A stretch of 64,000 bases of DNA from Geodermatophilus bullaregiensis (GCF_016907675.1 NZ_JAFBCJ010000001.1:2170001-2234000); one strand, 5' to 3'. Shown: positions 24,780 to 36,744, numbered from the stretch's first letter. Numbers and translations: made by a program. The notes: generated by a model not told the origin, from the letters alone.

Positions 24780-26353
24780 GGACGGCGCAGCGCGTCGTCG
24801 GCGCCGCCGGGCACCGCGGGGCTGCCGGCCTGCTGGCCGGTCCAGCCGCTGACCGCGCGCTCGCCGCCGCGGGCGTCGGAGATCCGGGGCATCGGCGTGC
24901 GGCCGATGCCCTCGAGCACGTGCTTGCCGAGCACGCCGGTCTCCCCCAGCGGGATCGGGTACTCGCCGGTGAAGCAGGCGGTGCACAGCCGGCTGGCCGG
25001 CTGCTCGGTGGCGGCGATGAGGCCCTGCTCGGAGACGTAGCCCAGCGAGTCGGCGTTGATGGAGGCGCGCACGCCGTCGACGTCGAGACCGTTGGCGATG
25101 AGCTCGGCGCGGCTGGCGAAGTCGATGCCGTAGAAGCAGGGCCACTTCACCGGCGGCGAGGCGATGCGCACGTGCACCTCGACGGCGCCGGCCTCGCGCA
25201 GCATCCGGATCAGCGCCCGCTGGGTGTTGCCGCGCACGATCGAGTCGTCGACGACGACCAGCCGCTTGCCGCGGATCACGTCGCGCAGCGGGTTGAGCTT
25301 GAGCCGGATGCCGAGCTGCCGGATCGTCTGGCTGGGCTGGATGAAGGTCCGCCCGACGTAGGAGTTCTTCACCAGGCCCAGCCCGTAGGGGATGCCGGAG
25401 GCCTCGGCGTACCCGACGGCGGCCGGCGTGCCGGACTCGGGGACCGGGATGACCAGGTCGGCCTCGACCGGGTGCTCCCCGGCCAGCCGCCGGCCGATCT
25501 CGACGCGGGCGGCGTGCACGCCCCGGCCGGAGATCGTGGTGTCGGGCCGGGCGAGGTAGACGTACTCGAAGACGCAGCCCTTGGGCTCGGCGGGCGCGAA
25601 GTGCTGGCTGCGCAGGCCGTTCTCGTCGATGGCCAGCAGCTCGCCGGGCTCGACCTCGCGGACGACGGAGGCCCCGACGATGTCCAGCGCCGCCGTCTCG
25701 CTGGCGACCACCCAGCCGCGCTCGAGCCGGCCGAGCACCAGGGGGCGCACGCCCTGCGGGTCGCGGGCGGCGTAGAGGGTGTCCTCGTCCATGAACGTGA
25801 GGCTGAAGGCGCCGCGCAGCTGCGGGAGCACCTCCATGGCGGCGGCCTCGACCGACACGTCCGGGCGGGCGGCGATCAGCGCGGTGACCAGGTCGGAGTC
25901 GTTCGTGGCGACGAACGCCCCCGGCACGCCCGCGTCGGCGGCCTTGCCGGCCAGCTCGGCGGTGTTCACCAGGTTGCCGTTGTGGCACAGCGCCAGGCCG
26001 GTGCCGGCGTCGGTGGTGCGGAACGTCGGCTGGGCGTTCTCCCAGGTGGAGGCGCCAGTCGTGGAGTAGCGGGTGTGACCCACCGCCAGGTGCCCGCGCA
26101 GGCTGCCCAGCGTCGACTCGTCGAAGACCTGGCTGACCAGCCCGAGGTCCTTGTAGACGACGACCGACGCGCCGTCCGACACCGCGATGCCCGCTGCCTC
26201 CTGCCCGCGGTGCTGGAGGGCGTACAGGCCGAAGTAGGTCAGCTTGGCGACCTCCTCCCCCGGCGCCCAGACGCCGAAGACGCCGCAGGCGTCCTGGGGA
26301 CCGGGAGCAGAGGGGTCGAGGGCGTGCGTCAGCCGTCCGTCACCGCGAGGCAC
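24776..26353 (-). CDS. purF: Amidophosphoribosyltransferase
   Basis: A 525-residue enzyme for the committed step of purine synthesis: PRPP plus glutamine to phosphoribosylamine. A 22-residue propeptide precedes the N-terminal nucleophile Cys in DACGVFGV, which must be exposed by processing. The glutaminase domain includes LQHRGQEAAGI and GHTRYSTTG; the PRPP loop is VVDDSIVRGNT. Cysteines in CTACFTGEYPI fit the iron-sulfur-containing (Bacillus-type) class. TACGCT lies 6 nt before the GTG, a probable leaderless promoter for purF-purM. Confidence 0.97.
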   Translation of the reverse strand: MPRGDGRLTHALDPSAPGPQDACGVFGVWAPGEEVAKLTYFGLYALQHRGQEAAGIAVSDGASVVVYKDLGLVSQVFDESTLGSLRGHLAVGHTRYSTTGASTWENAQPTFRTTDAGTGLALCHNGNLVNTAELAGKAADAGVPGAFVATNDSDLVTALIAARPDVSVEAAAMEVLPQLRGAFSLTFMDEDTLYAARDPQGVRPLVLGRLERGWVVASETAALDIVGASVVREVEPGELLAIDENGLRSQHFAPAEPKGCVFEYVYLARPDTTISGRGVHAARVEIGRRLAGEHPVEADLVIPVPESGTPAAVGYAEASGIPYGLGLVKNSYVGRTFIQPSQTIRQLGIRLKLNPLRDVIRGKRLVVVDDSIVRGNTQRALIRMLREAGAVEVHVRIASPPVKWPCFYGIDFASRAELIANGLDVDGVRASINADSLGYVSEQGLIAATEQPASRLCTACFTGEYPIPLGETGVLGKHVLEGIGRTPMPRISDARGGERAVSGWTGQQAGSPAVPGGADDALRRP

Positions 26354-26512
26354 CTCCCGAGCGTACCGGCGGTTCGCGGTCCTGCCGGGTGGCGCCCGCC
26401 ACGCACGGACCGGCGCGGCCCGTCGTGACCCCGGGCTGCCGCGCGCCGCCGGCCGGTCGGAACCCGGACCGGGTCCGGCGCGTTGACGGTCGCAGCGTGG
26501 AGAGGAGCCGAC

Positions 26513-26842
26513 ATGCCTGCCGACCGGCCCGACCCGAACGACTTCCTCGAGATGGCCCAGCGCATGCTGCGCGGGCTGTTCGACCCGTCGCGGGGCGACG
26601 ACGACGACCCGTGGGCGAGGGCGACCGACCGGGGCTCCGCCACCCGGGAACGCCGCCGCGAGCCGAACGCCGAGGAGCGCCGCGAGAACCTCACGTTCGC
26701 GCTCGCCACGCGCGCCGTCGAGGCGCTCGAGGACCTCGCCCTGAACGTCGCGGCCATCCGTCAGCGCCTGGAGCGGACGACGACGCAGGAGGCCCGGCCC
26801 GGCACCGGGGACGCGACCGGAGGTGACGCGGACCCGGCGTGA
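26513..26842 (+). CDS. Small hypothetical protein
   Basis: A 109-residue hydrophilic protein. Residues 8-25 (DFLEMAQRMLRGLFD) and 55-85 (NLTFALATRAVEALEDLALNVAAIRQRLE) are amphipathic helices, separated by a charged linker. The ATG at 26513 has GGAGAGGAG 6 nt upstream and a TTGAC box about 30 nt before it. It may be a coiled-coil partner protein; no family recognised. Confidence 0.68.
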   Translation: MPADRPDPNDFLEMAQRMLRGLFDPSRGDDDDPWARATDRGSATRERRREPNAEERRENLTFALATRAVEALEDLALNVAAIRQRLERTTTQEARPGTGDATGGDADPA

Positions 26843-26857
26843 TGCCCGGTCCGCGTC
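26825..26857. terminator. Hairpin between convergent genes
   Basis: Arms GACGCGGACC and GGTCCGCGTC (10 bp), 13-nt loop, covering the stop of the 109-residue gene and facing the metallo-beta-lactamase gene. Confidence 0.6.
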
Positions 26858-26875
26858 GCCCCGGCCGGCGGCGCC

Positions 26876-27496
26876 TCAGTGCACGTTGCCCATCTCGGCG
26901 GAGATCCGGGTGTCGTCGCCGTGTCCGGTGTGCACGACGGTGTCGCCGTGCAGGGTCAGCAGCCGGCTGCGGATGGAGTTCAGGATCGTCGGGTGGTCGC
27001 TGAAGGAGCGCCCGGTGGCGCCCGGCCCGCCGGAGAAGAGCGTGTCGCCGGTGAAGACGGCGGCCAGGTCGGGTGCGTGCAGGCAGGTGCTGCCCGGGGA
27101 GTGGCCGGGGGTGTGCAGCGCGGTGAGCGACGTCCCGGCGACCCGGAACCGGGTCCCCTCGGCCAGCGCCTCGTCCGGCCTGGCCTCGGGGTGCACCTCG
27201 CCGTAGACCACGTCCCACAGCATCGTGTCGGCGGGGTGGAACCAGATCGGCGCGCCGGTGGCCGCGCGCAGGTCGACCGCGGCGGTGATGTGGTCGTTGT
27301 GCCCGTGGGTGAGCACGATCGCCGTCACCGTCCGCCCGCCGATGGCCTCGATGATCGGGTCGGCGCGGTGCGGGGCGTCGATGACGAGCACCTCGTCGTC
27401 GTCGCCGACCAGCCAGACGTTGTTGTCGACGTCGAAGTCCTGCCCGTCGAGGCTGAACACCCCGCTGACCACGGCCTTGTCGATGCGGGCGGTCAT
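26876..27496 (-). CDS. Metallo-beta-lactamase fold hydrolase of the mycothiol formaldehyde pathway
   Basis: A 206-residue MBL protein with THGHNDH near residue 64, HTPGHSPGS, the bridging Asp in FTGDTLFSGGPG and a terminal TGHGDDT. It resembles glyoxalase II. Its ATG overlaps the stop of the mycothiol dehydrogenase gene (TGATG), and this two-gene order is conserved in actinobacteria. The likely role is hydrolysis of the formyl-mycothiol made by the dehydrogenase, by analogy with S-formylglutathione hydrolase; that is inference from context. Confidence 0.85.
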   Translation of the reverse strand: MTARIDKAVVSGVFSLDGQDFDVDNNVWLVGDDDEVLVIDAPHRADPIIEAIGGRTVTAIVLTHGHNDHITAAVDLRAATGAPIWFHPADTMLWDVVYGEVHPEARPDEALAEGTRFRVAGTSLTALHTPGHSPGSTCLHAPDLAAVFTGDTLFSGGPGATGRSFSDHPTILNSIRSRLLTLHGDTVVHTGHGDDTRISAEMGNVH

Positions 27497-28581
27497 CAGA
27501 AGACGACCACCGAGCGCAGGACCTCGCCCTTGTGCATCTTGTCGAAGGCCTGCTCCACCTCGTCGATGCCGATGGTCTCGGAGACGAAGTCCTCGAGCGG
27601 GAAGCGGCCCTGCCGGTAGAGGTCGACCAGCAGCGGGAAGTCCCGGCTGGGCAGGCAGTCGCCGTACCAGGAGCTCTTCAGCGCCCCGCCGCGGCCGAAC
27701 AGCTCGATCATCGGCAGGGTGAGCTGCATGTCCGGGGTGGGGACGCCGACCAGCACGACGCGGCCGGCCAGGTCGCGGGCGTAGAAGGCCTGCTCGAAGA
27801 CCTCCGGGCGGCCGACGGCGTCGATGGCCACGTCGACCCCGAACCCGTTCGTGTGGCCCTTGACGGCCTCGACCGCGTCGGTGGTCCGGCTGTTGACGGT
27901 GTGGGTGGCGCCGAACGCCTTCGCCCACTCCAGCTTCCGGTCGTCGACGTCGACGGCGACGATCGTCGTCGCCCCGGCCAGCTTCGCGCCGGCGATCGCG
28001 GCGTCCCCGACGCCGCCGCAGCCGAACACCGCCACGCTCTCGCCGCGCTGCACCGCACCGGTGTTGATCGCCGCGCCGACGCCGGCCATCACGCCGCAGC
28101 CCAGCAGCCCGGCGGCGGTGGCCGGGGCGGACGGGTCGACCTTGGTGCACTGCCCGGAGTGGACCAGCGTCTTCTCCACGAACGCGCCGATGCCCAGCGC
28201 GGGTGAGAGCTCGGTGCCGTCGGCCAGGGTCATCTTCTGCGCGGCGTTGTGGGTGTCGAAGCAGTAGTGCAGCTGCCCCTTCAGGCAGGCGCGGCACTGC
28301 CCGCACACCGCGCGCCAGTTGAGGACGACGAAGTCCCCGACGGCCACGTTGGTGACGCCCTCCCCGACCGCGGCCACGGTCCCGGCGGCCTCGTGGCCGA
28401 GCAGGAACGGGAACTCGTCGTTGATGCCGCCCTCGCGGTAGTGCAGGTCGGTGTGGCAGACCCCGCACGCCTGCACGTCGACGACCGCCTCACCGGGCCC
28501 GGGGTCGGGGACGAGGATCGTCTCGACGCTGACCGGAGCTCCCTTGCCGCGGGCGACGACGCCCCTCACCTCATAAGCCAT
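27496..28581 (-). CDS. mscR: S-(hydroxymethyl)mycothiol dehydrogenase
   Basis: A 361-residue zinc-dependent class III-like alcohol dehydrogenase. It oxidises the formaldehyde adduct of mycothiol with NAD, and can act as S-nitrosomycothiol reductase. Catalytic zinc ligands CGVCHTD (about Cys40) and GHEAAG; structural zinc cysteines in [18 protein letters not shown] fold [23 protein letters not shown] lies 6 nt before the ATG (leaderless). It indicates a mycothiol-producing actinobacterium. Confidence 0.94.
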   Translation of the reverse strand: MAYEVRGVVARGKGAPVSVETILVPDPGPGEAVVDVQACGVCHTDLHYREGGINDEFPFLLGHEAAGTVAAVGEGVTNVAVGDFVVLNWRAVCGQCRACLKGQLHYCFDTHNAAQKMTLADGTELSPALGIGAFVEKTLVHSGQCTKVDPSAPATAAGLLGCGVMAGVGAAINTGAVQRGESVAVFGCGGVGDAAIAGAKLAGATTIVAVDVDDRKLEWAKAFGATHTVNSRTTDAVEAVKGHTNGFGVDVAIDAVGRPEVFEQAFYARDLAGRVVLVGVPTPDMQLTLPMIELFGRGGALKSSWYGDCLPSRDFPLLVDLYRQGRFPLEDFVSETIGIDEVEQAFDKMHKGEVLRSVVVF

Positions 28582-28741
28582 GCCCGGAGCCTAGGAGAAG
28601 GACCCCTCCGCCTCCCACCGCCGCAGGCCCACGGGGGCCCTGGCGGGGCCGGGCGACCGGTTGCGCGAGGTGAGGTGCCGCGCAACGATCCGGTCACGTC
28701 GTCGGGCGGGAGCGGTGGACCCCACGTACCTTCTCCCCGTC

Positions 28742-30208
28742 GTGAGCAAGCCCACGGACCGGCCGGCCCGGTCCCCGGCCCGGAGGTCCCCCGTGGCGCT
28801 ACCCGGCTTCCTGCAGCGCGAGCGCATCGTCGCCCGCCCCGGCTTCAACCGGTGGCTGATCCCGCCGGCCGCCCTCGCCGTGCACCTGTGCATCGGCCAG
28901 GCGTACGCGACCAGCGTGTACAAGAACGCACTGGTCGAGCACTTCGCGGTGTCGCAGACCGCGATCGGCATCGTCTTCTCGATCGCCATCGTGATGCTGG
29001 GCCTGTCCGCCGCCCTGTTCGGCACCTGGGTCGACCGCAACGGGCCGCGCGCGGCGATGTTCACCGCGGCGTGCTTCTGGGTGTCCGGCTTCCTGGTCGG
29101 CGGCCTGGGCATCGAGACCCAGCAGCTGTGGCTGCTCTACCTCGGCTACGGCGTCCTGGGCGGCATCGGCCTGGGCATCGGCTACATCTCGCCGGTCTCC
29201 ACGCTGATCAAGTGGTTCCCCGACCGCCCGGGGCTGGCCACCGGCATGGCGATCATGGGCTTCGGCGGCGGTGCGCTCATCGCCTCGCCGCTGTCCCGCC
29301 AGCTGATGAGCTACTACGACCCGGGCTACGACGGCACGGCCGGCACGGTGCCCAACGGCGAGGCCGTCGCGGCGCTGTTCTTCACCTTCGCCGCGCTCTA
29401 CCTGGTCTTCATGATGTTCGGCGCCGCCATCGTCCGGGTGCCCGCCGACGACTGGAGGCCGACCGGGTTCGACCCCTCGACGGTCAAGCAGAAGGCCCTG
29501 GTCACCACCGAGAGCGTCTCGGCCGCCAACGCCATCAAGACGCCGCAGTTCTGGCTGCTGTGGACGGTGCTGTTCTGCAACGTCACCGCGGGCATCGGGA
29601 TCCTCGAGCAGGCCGCGCCGATGATCCAGGACTTCTTCCGCAGCGGGGACACCTCGACGGTCGCCGCCACCGCGGCTGCCGGCTTCGTCGGCGTGCTGTC
29701 GCTGTTCAACATGGCCGGCCGGTTCGTGTGGTCCTCGACGTCGGACTTCATCGGCCGCAAGCCGATCTACATGGTCTACCTCGGCGTCGGCCTGCTGCTC
29801 TACGTCGCGCTGGCCACCATCGGCAACAGCGCCACGTGGGTGTTCGTGCTGCTCGCCGCGGTGATCATCTCCTTCTACGGCGGCGGGTTCGCGACCGTCC
29901 CGGCCTACCTGCGCGACCTGTTCGGCACCTACCAGGTGGGCGCCATCCACGGCCGGCTGCTCACCGCGTGGTCGGCCGCCGGCGTCGCCGGCCCGCTGAT
30001 CGTCAACAGCGTCCTGGACACCCAGGGCGAGCCGGGGACCCTGGTGGCGGCCAACTACCGGCCGGCGCTGTTCATCATGGTCGGCCTGCTCGCCGTCGGG
30101 TTCGTCGCGAACCTGCTCGTCAAGCCGGTGGCCAGCAAGTGGCACGAACCGCACGCCACCACCCCTGCCACCGCCCGCGCCAACCCCGAACGGAGCGCCG
30201 CCCGATGA
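28742..30208 (+). CDS. OFA-family MFS transporter (oxalate/formate antiporter type)
   Basis: A 488-residue permease with 12 predicted helices. The OFA look is clear: N-terminal GFNRWLIPPAALAVHLCIGQAYATSVYK, GIGLGIGYISPVSTLIKWFPDRPGLATG, and FIGRKPIYMVY between helices 8 and 9. Transporters of this group move small carboxylates; the actual substrate here is unknown. Start at GTG 28742 is 8-9 nt after TACCTT. The stop overlaps the ATG of a tiny membrane gene (ATGA), which encodes its small subunit. Confidence 0.88.
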   Translation: MSKPTDRPARSPARRSPVALPGFLQRERIVARPGFNRWLIPPAALAVHLCIGQAYATSVYKNALVEHFAVSQTAIGIVFSIAIVMLGLSAALFGTWVDRNGPRAAMFTAACFWVSGFLVGGLGIETQQLWLLYLGYGVLGGIGLGIGYISPVSTLIKWFPDRPGLATGMAIMGFGGGALIASPLSRQLMSYYDPGYDGTAGTVPNGEAVAALFFTFAALYLVFMMFGAAIVRVPADDWRPTGFDPSTVKQKALVTTESVSAANAIKTPQFWLLWTVLFCNVTAGIGILEQAAPMIQDFFRSGDTSTVAATAAAGFVGVLSLFNMAGRFVWSSTSDFIGRKPIYMVYLGVGLLLYVALATIGNSATWVFVLLAAVIISFYGGGFATVPAYLRDLFGTYQVGAIHGRLLTAWSAAGVAGPLIVNSVLDTQGEPGTLVAANYRPALFIMVGLLAVGFVANLLVKPVASKWHEPHATTPATARANPERSAAR

Positions 30209-30360
30209 GCACCCCGCTGTCGAAGCAGTCCACCGACGGGCAGTCGCCCGTGCACACCCCGACCGGACTGATCGCGCTCGCCTGGACCCTGGTCGGCGTC
30301 CCCCTGGCCTACGGCCTCTACCAGACGGTGAAGACCGCGACCACGCTGTTCACCGGCTGA
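30205..30360 (+). CDS. MFS transporter small subunit
   Basis: A 51-residue single-helix membrane protein (LIALAWTLVGVPLAYGLYQTV). Its ATG overlaps the stop of the OFA transporter gene by 4 nt. Small proteins of this type follow OFA permeases in many actinobacteria and proteobacteria and are annotated as a small subunit, but their biochemical role has not been settled. Confidence 0.82.
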   Translation: MSTPLSKQSTDGQSPVHTPTGLIALAWTLVGVPLAYGLYQTVKTATTLFTG

Positions 30361-30374
30361 CCCCGCACCCCCAC

Positions 30375-30421
30375 CGAGCAGATCCGCGGACGTGCACCGT
30401 GCACGTCCGCGGATCTGCTCG
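30375..30421. terminator. 47-nt perfect palindrome, bidirectional terminator
   Basis: A 23-bp perfect inverted repeat with a single central base, from CGAGCAGATCC to GGATCTGCTCG, with GTGCAC flanking the centre and TCCGCGGA in each arm. It separates the transporter operon from the convergent purine operon and shares its core with hairpins at 47182 and 47437. Confidence 0.85.
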
Positions 30422-30422
30422 T

Positions 30423-30811
30423 TCAGGGCCGGCGCAGCGGCGGCAACGGCAGGTGCGGGCCCAGGTCGGCGCGGTTGCCGCTCGCGCTCACCTGCCCGTC
30501 GGCGAGCGCCCGCGCCCAGGTGAGCTCCCCCGTCGCCAGCCGCAGCCAGGTGGCGGCGTCGGTCTCGACGACGTTGGGCGGCGTGCCGCGCGTGTGCCGC
30601 GGGCCGGGGACCAGCTGGACGGCGACGTGCGGCGGCACCCGCAGCTCCACCGACCGGCCGGGCACCTGCTGGGCCAGCCAGCGGGTGCTGGTCCTCACGG
30701 CCGCACCGAGCACCGCGCGGGGCGGCAGCTCGGCCTCCCCGGCCAGCCACGGGCGGACGGCGTCGACGGCGGCGCGCAGCTCCTCGGCGGGGATGGGCTG
30801 CTGCGCGGGCA

Positions 30812-30812
<1 letters not shown>
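30423..30812 (-). CDS. Sterol carrier (SCP-like) family protein
   Basis: A 129-residue soluble protein with helix-rich N-terminus and a C-terminal [19 protein letters not shown]... [20 protein letters not shown] segment. This matches small SCP2/MysB-like proteins that routinely follow purL in actinobacteria. Function unknown; the fold binds lipids or hydrophobic ligands. Its ATG overlaps the purL stop (TGATG), so it is co-translated with purL. Confidence 0.8.
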
Positions 30813-33105
<2,293 letters not shown>

Positions 33106-33109
<4 letters not shown>

Positions 33110-33777
33110 GCGCTCACGACCGCCGTCAGGACGCTGGTGAAGAAGCCCAGGCCGTCGGTGCTGGGGCCGGTGAGGTCCTCGACGGCGTGCTCGGGGTGCG
33201 GCATGAGGCCGACGACGCGGCCGTCCTCGCTGGTGACGCCGGCGATGTCGCGCAGGCTGCCGTTGGGGTTGCCGCCGACGTAGCGGACGGCGACCCGCCC
33301 CTCACCCTCCAGCCGCTCGAGCTCGGCCGGCGCGGCGACGTAGCGGCCCTCGCCGTTCTTGACCGGGACGACGATCGTCTGGCCCTCCGCGTAGGACGAC
33401 GTCCACGCGGTGTCGGCGCGCTCGACGCGCAGCAGCTGGTCGCGGTTGCGGAAGTGCAGGTGGCTGTTGCGGGTGAGCGCGCCGGGCAGCAGGCCGGCCT
33501 CGCAGAGCACCTGGAAGCCGTTGCAGATGCCGAGGACGGGCATGCCCTGCCGCGCCCGGTCGACGACGTCGCGCATCATCGGCGCCCGCGCGGCGATGGC
33601 GCCGGCCCGTAGGTAGTCGCCGTAGGAGAAGCCGCCGGGCAGGACGACGGCGTCGACGTCCCGCAGGTCGTGGTCGGCGTGCCAGAGCGCGACGGGCTCG
33701 GCACCGGCCAGGCGCACCGCGCGGGCGGCGTCGACGTCGTCCAGGGAGCCCGGGAAGGTGATGACACCGATGCGCAC
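33106..33777 (-). CDS. purQ: Phosphoribosylformylglycinamidine synthase, glutaminase subunit
   Basis: A 223-residue class I glutamine amidotransferase that supplies ammonia to PurL. Nucleophile Cys in LGICNGFQ (about residue 86), with catalytic His and Glu in [21 protein letters not shown] forms the oxyanion region. GTG 33777 starts [11 protein letters not shown], 11 nt after the purS stop; the ribosome site is weak, so coupling to purS is likely. Confidence 0.96.
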
Positions 33778-33788
33778 GGGGGTCTCTC

Positions 33789-34028
33789 TCAGTCGGTGGG
33801 GAGGTGCAGCTCGACGTCCTCGATGACCGGGTTGGCCAGCAGCGTCTCGGCGATCTGCGTCAGTTCCGCCTCGTCGGGGGTGCCCTCGACGTCGAGGACG
33901 AAGTGCTTGCCCTGGCGGACGCCGGTCACCCGGGTGTGGCCCAGCCGGCCGAGCGCGCCCAGCACCGCCTGCCCCTGCGGGTCGGAGATCTCCGGCTTGA
34001 GGACGACGTCGACGACCACCTGCGGCAC
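33789..34028 (-). CDS. purS: Phosphoribosylformylglycinamidine synthase subunit PurS
   Basis: A 79-residue beta-alpha-beta protein that bridges PurL and PurQ in the FGAM synthase complex: [19 protein letters not shown], then [10 protein letters not shown]. Length and sequence are standard. TACCCT lies 7 nt before the GTG with no ribosome site, so a leaderless promoter probably drives purS-purQ-purL-SCP from here, just downstream of a hairpin element. Confidence 0.95.
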   Translation of the reverse strand: MPQVVVDVVLKPEISDPQGQAVLGALGRLGHTRVTGVRQGKHFVLDVEGTPDEAELTQIAETLLANPVIEDVELHLPTD

Positions 34029-34058
34029 GCCGACGAGGGTACCGGGCCGCCCTGCCCC

Positions 34059-34120
34059 GACGAGATCGGCGACCTGGTACGCCCACGGACCCCACTCCGT
34101 GCGAGAGCGCCGATCTCGTC
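34059..34120. repeat. Hairpin element flanking the DUF559 gene, copy A
   Basis: Arms GACGAGATCGGCG (34059-34071) and CGCCGATCTCGTC (34108-34120), 13 bp perfect, 36-nt loop ending CCGTGCGAGAG. Copy B at 35055 has the same arms, the same loop length and CCGTACGAGAC at the same place. It overlaps the stop of the DUF559 gene. Confidence 0.8.
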
Positions 34121-35045
34121 AGCGCAGCGCCCGGCGGATCTCCGCGATGACGTCGTCCGGGCGGCCGAGGACGTCGGCGGAGGTGAACCGGAGGACCGTC
34201 CACCCCGCCGCCACCAGGCGGTTCTGCCGGCGCAGGTCGTTCACGAAGACGTCCCGCTGACGGTGCACGTCCCCGTCGAACTCGACGAGCAGCCTCCGTT
34301 CGGGCCAGGCCAGGTCGGCACGGGCGGCCGTCCGCCCGTGGGCATCGCGGACGACGTACTGCAGTTGCGGCGCCGGCAGCCGCGCCTCGTGGAGCAGCCA
34401 CCGCAGGACCGACTCCATCGGCGACTCGGCACGCGGATCGGCCACGGGGAGGACGGCGCGGGCTCGCGCGGACCCGCGGCCCGTGGGACGGCGGGCCAGC
34501 TGTCGCTCGAGTTCGACCCGGCCGCACCACCGCGCGAGCAGCTGGTCGGTCACGGCGAGCAGTGCGGACGGCTGCAGCACCGCGGCGAGGTCACGCCAGG
34601 TCCGCGCAGGCGTCGTGACCGGCATGCCCGCGCGCCGGGTGGCGTCGTCCTCGGGCAGCGGCGTCCGGTGGACGCTGCGGTCCCGCCGGCTCTCCGCCCG
34701 GGAGCCCATCGGCACGGTGACGTGGACCGGTGTCACGGCGGTGACCTGCAGCGGGACCTCGATGCCCCACAGTGCTGCGGCGGTGTGGTGACTGAGCACG
34801 GCGCCCGGCGGGGCGGTCAGCAGCACGGCGGCGAAGCGGGCGCTCGTCTCCGCCGCCAGGGACCGCGGGAGGTAGGTGTCCCGGGAGAGCCGCACCACCG
34901 CCGGGTGCCGCAACTGCCGCTCGGTGGTGCCACCCTCGAGAGCCATGGCCCGGGTGGCCGGTGCGGTCAAGCGGGAGGGCGGACGACGTCGTGGCACGGG
35001 CGGGAGCCTGCCGTGCTCGCGCACCCGCGCACCGGCGTCGTCCAC
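34119..35045 (-). CDS. DUF559 endonuclease-like protein with AbiEi-like N-terminus
   Basis: A 308-residue protein. The N-terminal half ([16 protein letters not shown], then [14 protein letters not shown]) resembles the winged-helix/antitoxin-like region of AbiEi-type proteins. The C-terminal about 100 residues are a DUF559 domain of the Vsr/PD-(D/E)XK nuclease class: [21 protein letters not shown]...R...[21 protein letters not shown]. Such proteins are common orphans in actinobacterial genomes and have no proven role; DNA cleavage or mobile-element function is inferred. It separates two purine operons and is bracketed by two copies of one hairpin element, suggesting insertion as a cassette. 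Confidence 0.82.
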   Translation of the reverse strand: MDDAGARVREHGRLPPVPRRRPPSRLTAPATRAMALEGGTTERQLRHPAVVRLSRDTYLPRSLAAETSARFAAVLLTAPPGAVLSHHTAAALWGIEVPLQVTAVTPVHVTVPMGSRAESRRDRSVHRTPLPEDDATRRAGMPVTTPARTWRDLAAVLQPSALLAVTDQLLARWCGRVELERQLARRPTGRGSARARAVLPVADPRAESPMESVLRWLLHEARLPAPQLQYVVRDAHGRTAARADLAWPERRLLVEFDGDVHRQRDVFVNDLRRQNRLVAAGWTVLRFTSADVLGRPDDVIAEIRRALR

Positions 35046-35054
35046 AGCCCCGGT

Positions 35055-35112
35055 CGAGATCGGCGATGTCGACCGCTCCGAGGCCCGTAGCCGTACGAGA
35101 CCGCCGATCTCG
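35055..35112. repeat. Hairpin element flanking the DUF559 gene, copy B
   Basis: Arms CGAGATCGGCG (35055-35065) and CGCCGATCTCG (35102-35112), 11 bp, with a 36-nt loop. It lies between the DUF559 start and the end of the alpha/beta hydrolase gene. Confidence 0.8.
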
Positions 35113-35126
35113 TCGTGCAGGGGCGC

Positions 35127-35885
35127 TCAGGGCGCCAGCAACCGCCAGACGGCGTCGGGGTTCTCCCAGTGGGCGTTGTGGCCGGCGCCCTCGAGGAGCA
35201 CCGCGGACGGGTCCACGCGGCGCATCGCGGGCAGGCCCACCATCGGGTCGGACGAGCCCGCCGCCAGCCGCAGCGGCGCCACCGCCCGCGCCAGGACCTG
35301 CTCGACCGACGGGCCGACGGCGCCGAACGCGCGCGGGTCCAGCGCCGGCGCCCAGCCGCCGTCGACCTCGCGGACGCCGGCCAGCGCGACCGGGTCGTCC
35401 GGCGCGACCAGGGCGCTCAGCCCCGCCAGCCGGAGGTGCCGCTCGGCGGCCTCGGCGGCGGTGGCGAACACCTGCGGCGGGCGGGCGGCCAGCGACCGGG
35501 CCCGCGCGACCTCGTCGTCCGTCCAGTCGATCTTCACGCCGAGCGCGACGACGCGGGTGACCTCCAGGCCGTACCAGCCGCCGGCGAGCACCGCGCCGAC
35601 GACGCCGCCGAACGAGTGCCCCAGCACGGTCACCCGCTCGGCCCCGCAGGCCACCGCGACCGAGGCGACGTCGGCGGCGTGCACCGCGTACCCGTGGGGC
35701 GGCTCGGCCGGGGACCCGCCGTGCCCGCGCAGGTCCGGCACCGCCCAGGAGCCGGGCCAGGAACGCTCGACCAGCGGCAGCAGCCGGTTCCACACGGCGC
35801 CCGTCGCGCCCAGCCCGTGCAGCAGCAGGAGCAGGTCCCCGCCCGACCCGCCGGAGCGGTACGCGATGCCGGCCCGCGTCCTCAT
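35127..35885 (-). CDS. Alpha/beta hydrolase
   Basis: A 252-residue serine hydrolase: LLLHGLGATGAVW oxyanion loop, nucleophile elbow GHSFGG (Ser near 93), then a short lid, an acidic residue near AAGSSDPM, and the terminal GAGHNAHWENPD histidine. It resembles esterases or C-C bond hydrolases; no substrate can be assigned. The ATG overlaps the purC stop (TGATG), so it is the third gene of the purB-purC operon, although no purine role is known. Confidence 0.85.
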   Translation of the reverse strand: MRTRAGIAYRSGGSGGDLLLLLHGLGATGAVWNRLLPLVERSWPGSWAVPDLRGHGGSPAEPPHGYAVHAADVASVAVACGAERVTVLGHSFGGVVGAVLAGGWYGLEVTRVVALGVKIDWTDDEVARARSLAARPPQVFATAAEAAERHLRLAGLSALVAPDDPVALAGVREVDGGWAPALDPRAFGAVGPSVEQVLARAVAPLRLAAGSSDPMVGLPAMRRVDPSAVLLEGAGHNAHWENPDAVWRLLAP

Positions 35886-36744
35886 CAGCGGAAGGGGGTC
35901 CCCGTCAGCCGCTCGTACGCGGCGACGTAGCGCTCGCGGGTGGCGGCGACGACGTCGTCGGGCAGCTCGGGCGGCGGCGAGACGCGGTCCCAGCCCGACG
36001 AGGTCAGCCAGTCGCGGACGTACTGCTTGTCGAACGAGGGCTGCGCGGCGCCCGGCGACCACGACGACGCCGGCCAGAAGCGCGAGGAGTCCGGCGTGAG
36101 CACCTCGTCGCCCAGCACCAGCCCACCGGCCGGGGACAGCCCGAACTCGAACTTCGTGTCGGCCAGCACGATGCCCGCCGACGCCGCGACCTCCGCCCCG
36201 CGCCGGTACAGCGCCAGCGTCAGCTCCCGCACCTCCTCGGCGCGCGCGGCTCCCACCAGCGCGACGACGCGCGCGAAGTCGATCGCCTCGTCGTGCTCCC
36301 CCGCCTCGGCCTTGGTCGACGGCGTGAACACCGGTGCGGGCAGCCGCGAGCCCTCGACCAGCCCGGGCGGCAGCGGCACGTCGCGGATCGACCCGGTGCG
36401 CCGGTACTCCGCCGTCCCCGAGCCCGACAGGTAGCCGCGGGCCACGCACTCCACCGGCAGCATCTCCAGCCGCCGCACCAGCATCGCCCGGCCCGCCACG
36501 TCGGCCGGGACGTCGTCCGCCGAGAGCAGGTGGTGCGCGGCGCCGAAGGAGTCCAGCACCGGCGTCAGCTGCCCGAACCACCACACCGACAGCCGGGTGA
36601 GCACCCGCCCCTTGTCCGGGATCGGCGTCGGCAGCACGTGGTCGTAGGCCGAGATCCGGTCGGAGGCCACGAGCAGCAGGCGGTCGTCGCCGGCGTCGTA
36701 GACCTCGCGCACCTTGCCGCGCGCGACGAGGGGCAGGTCGGGCA

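Noticed and set aside
23718-25988. A 756-codon frame covering purM and most of purF
   Set aside because: Only the last 353 codons are PurM; the rest is an out-of-frame reading of purF, which has its own intact frame.
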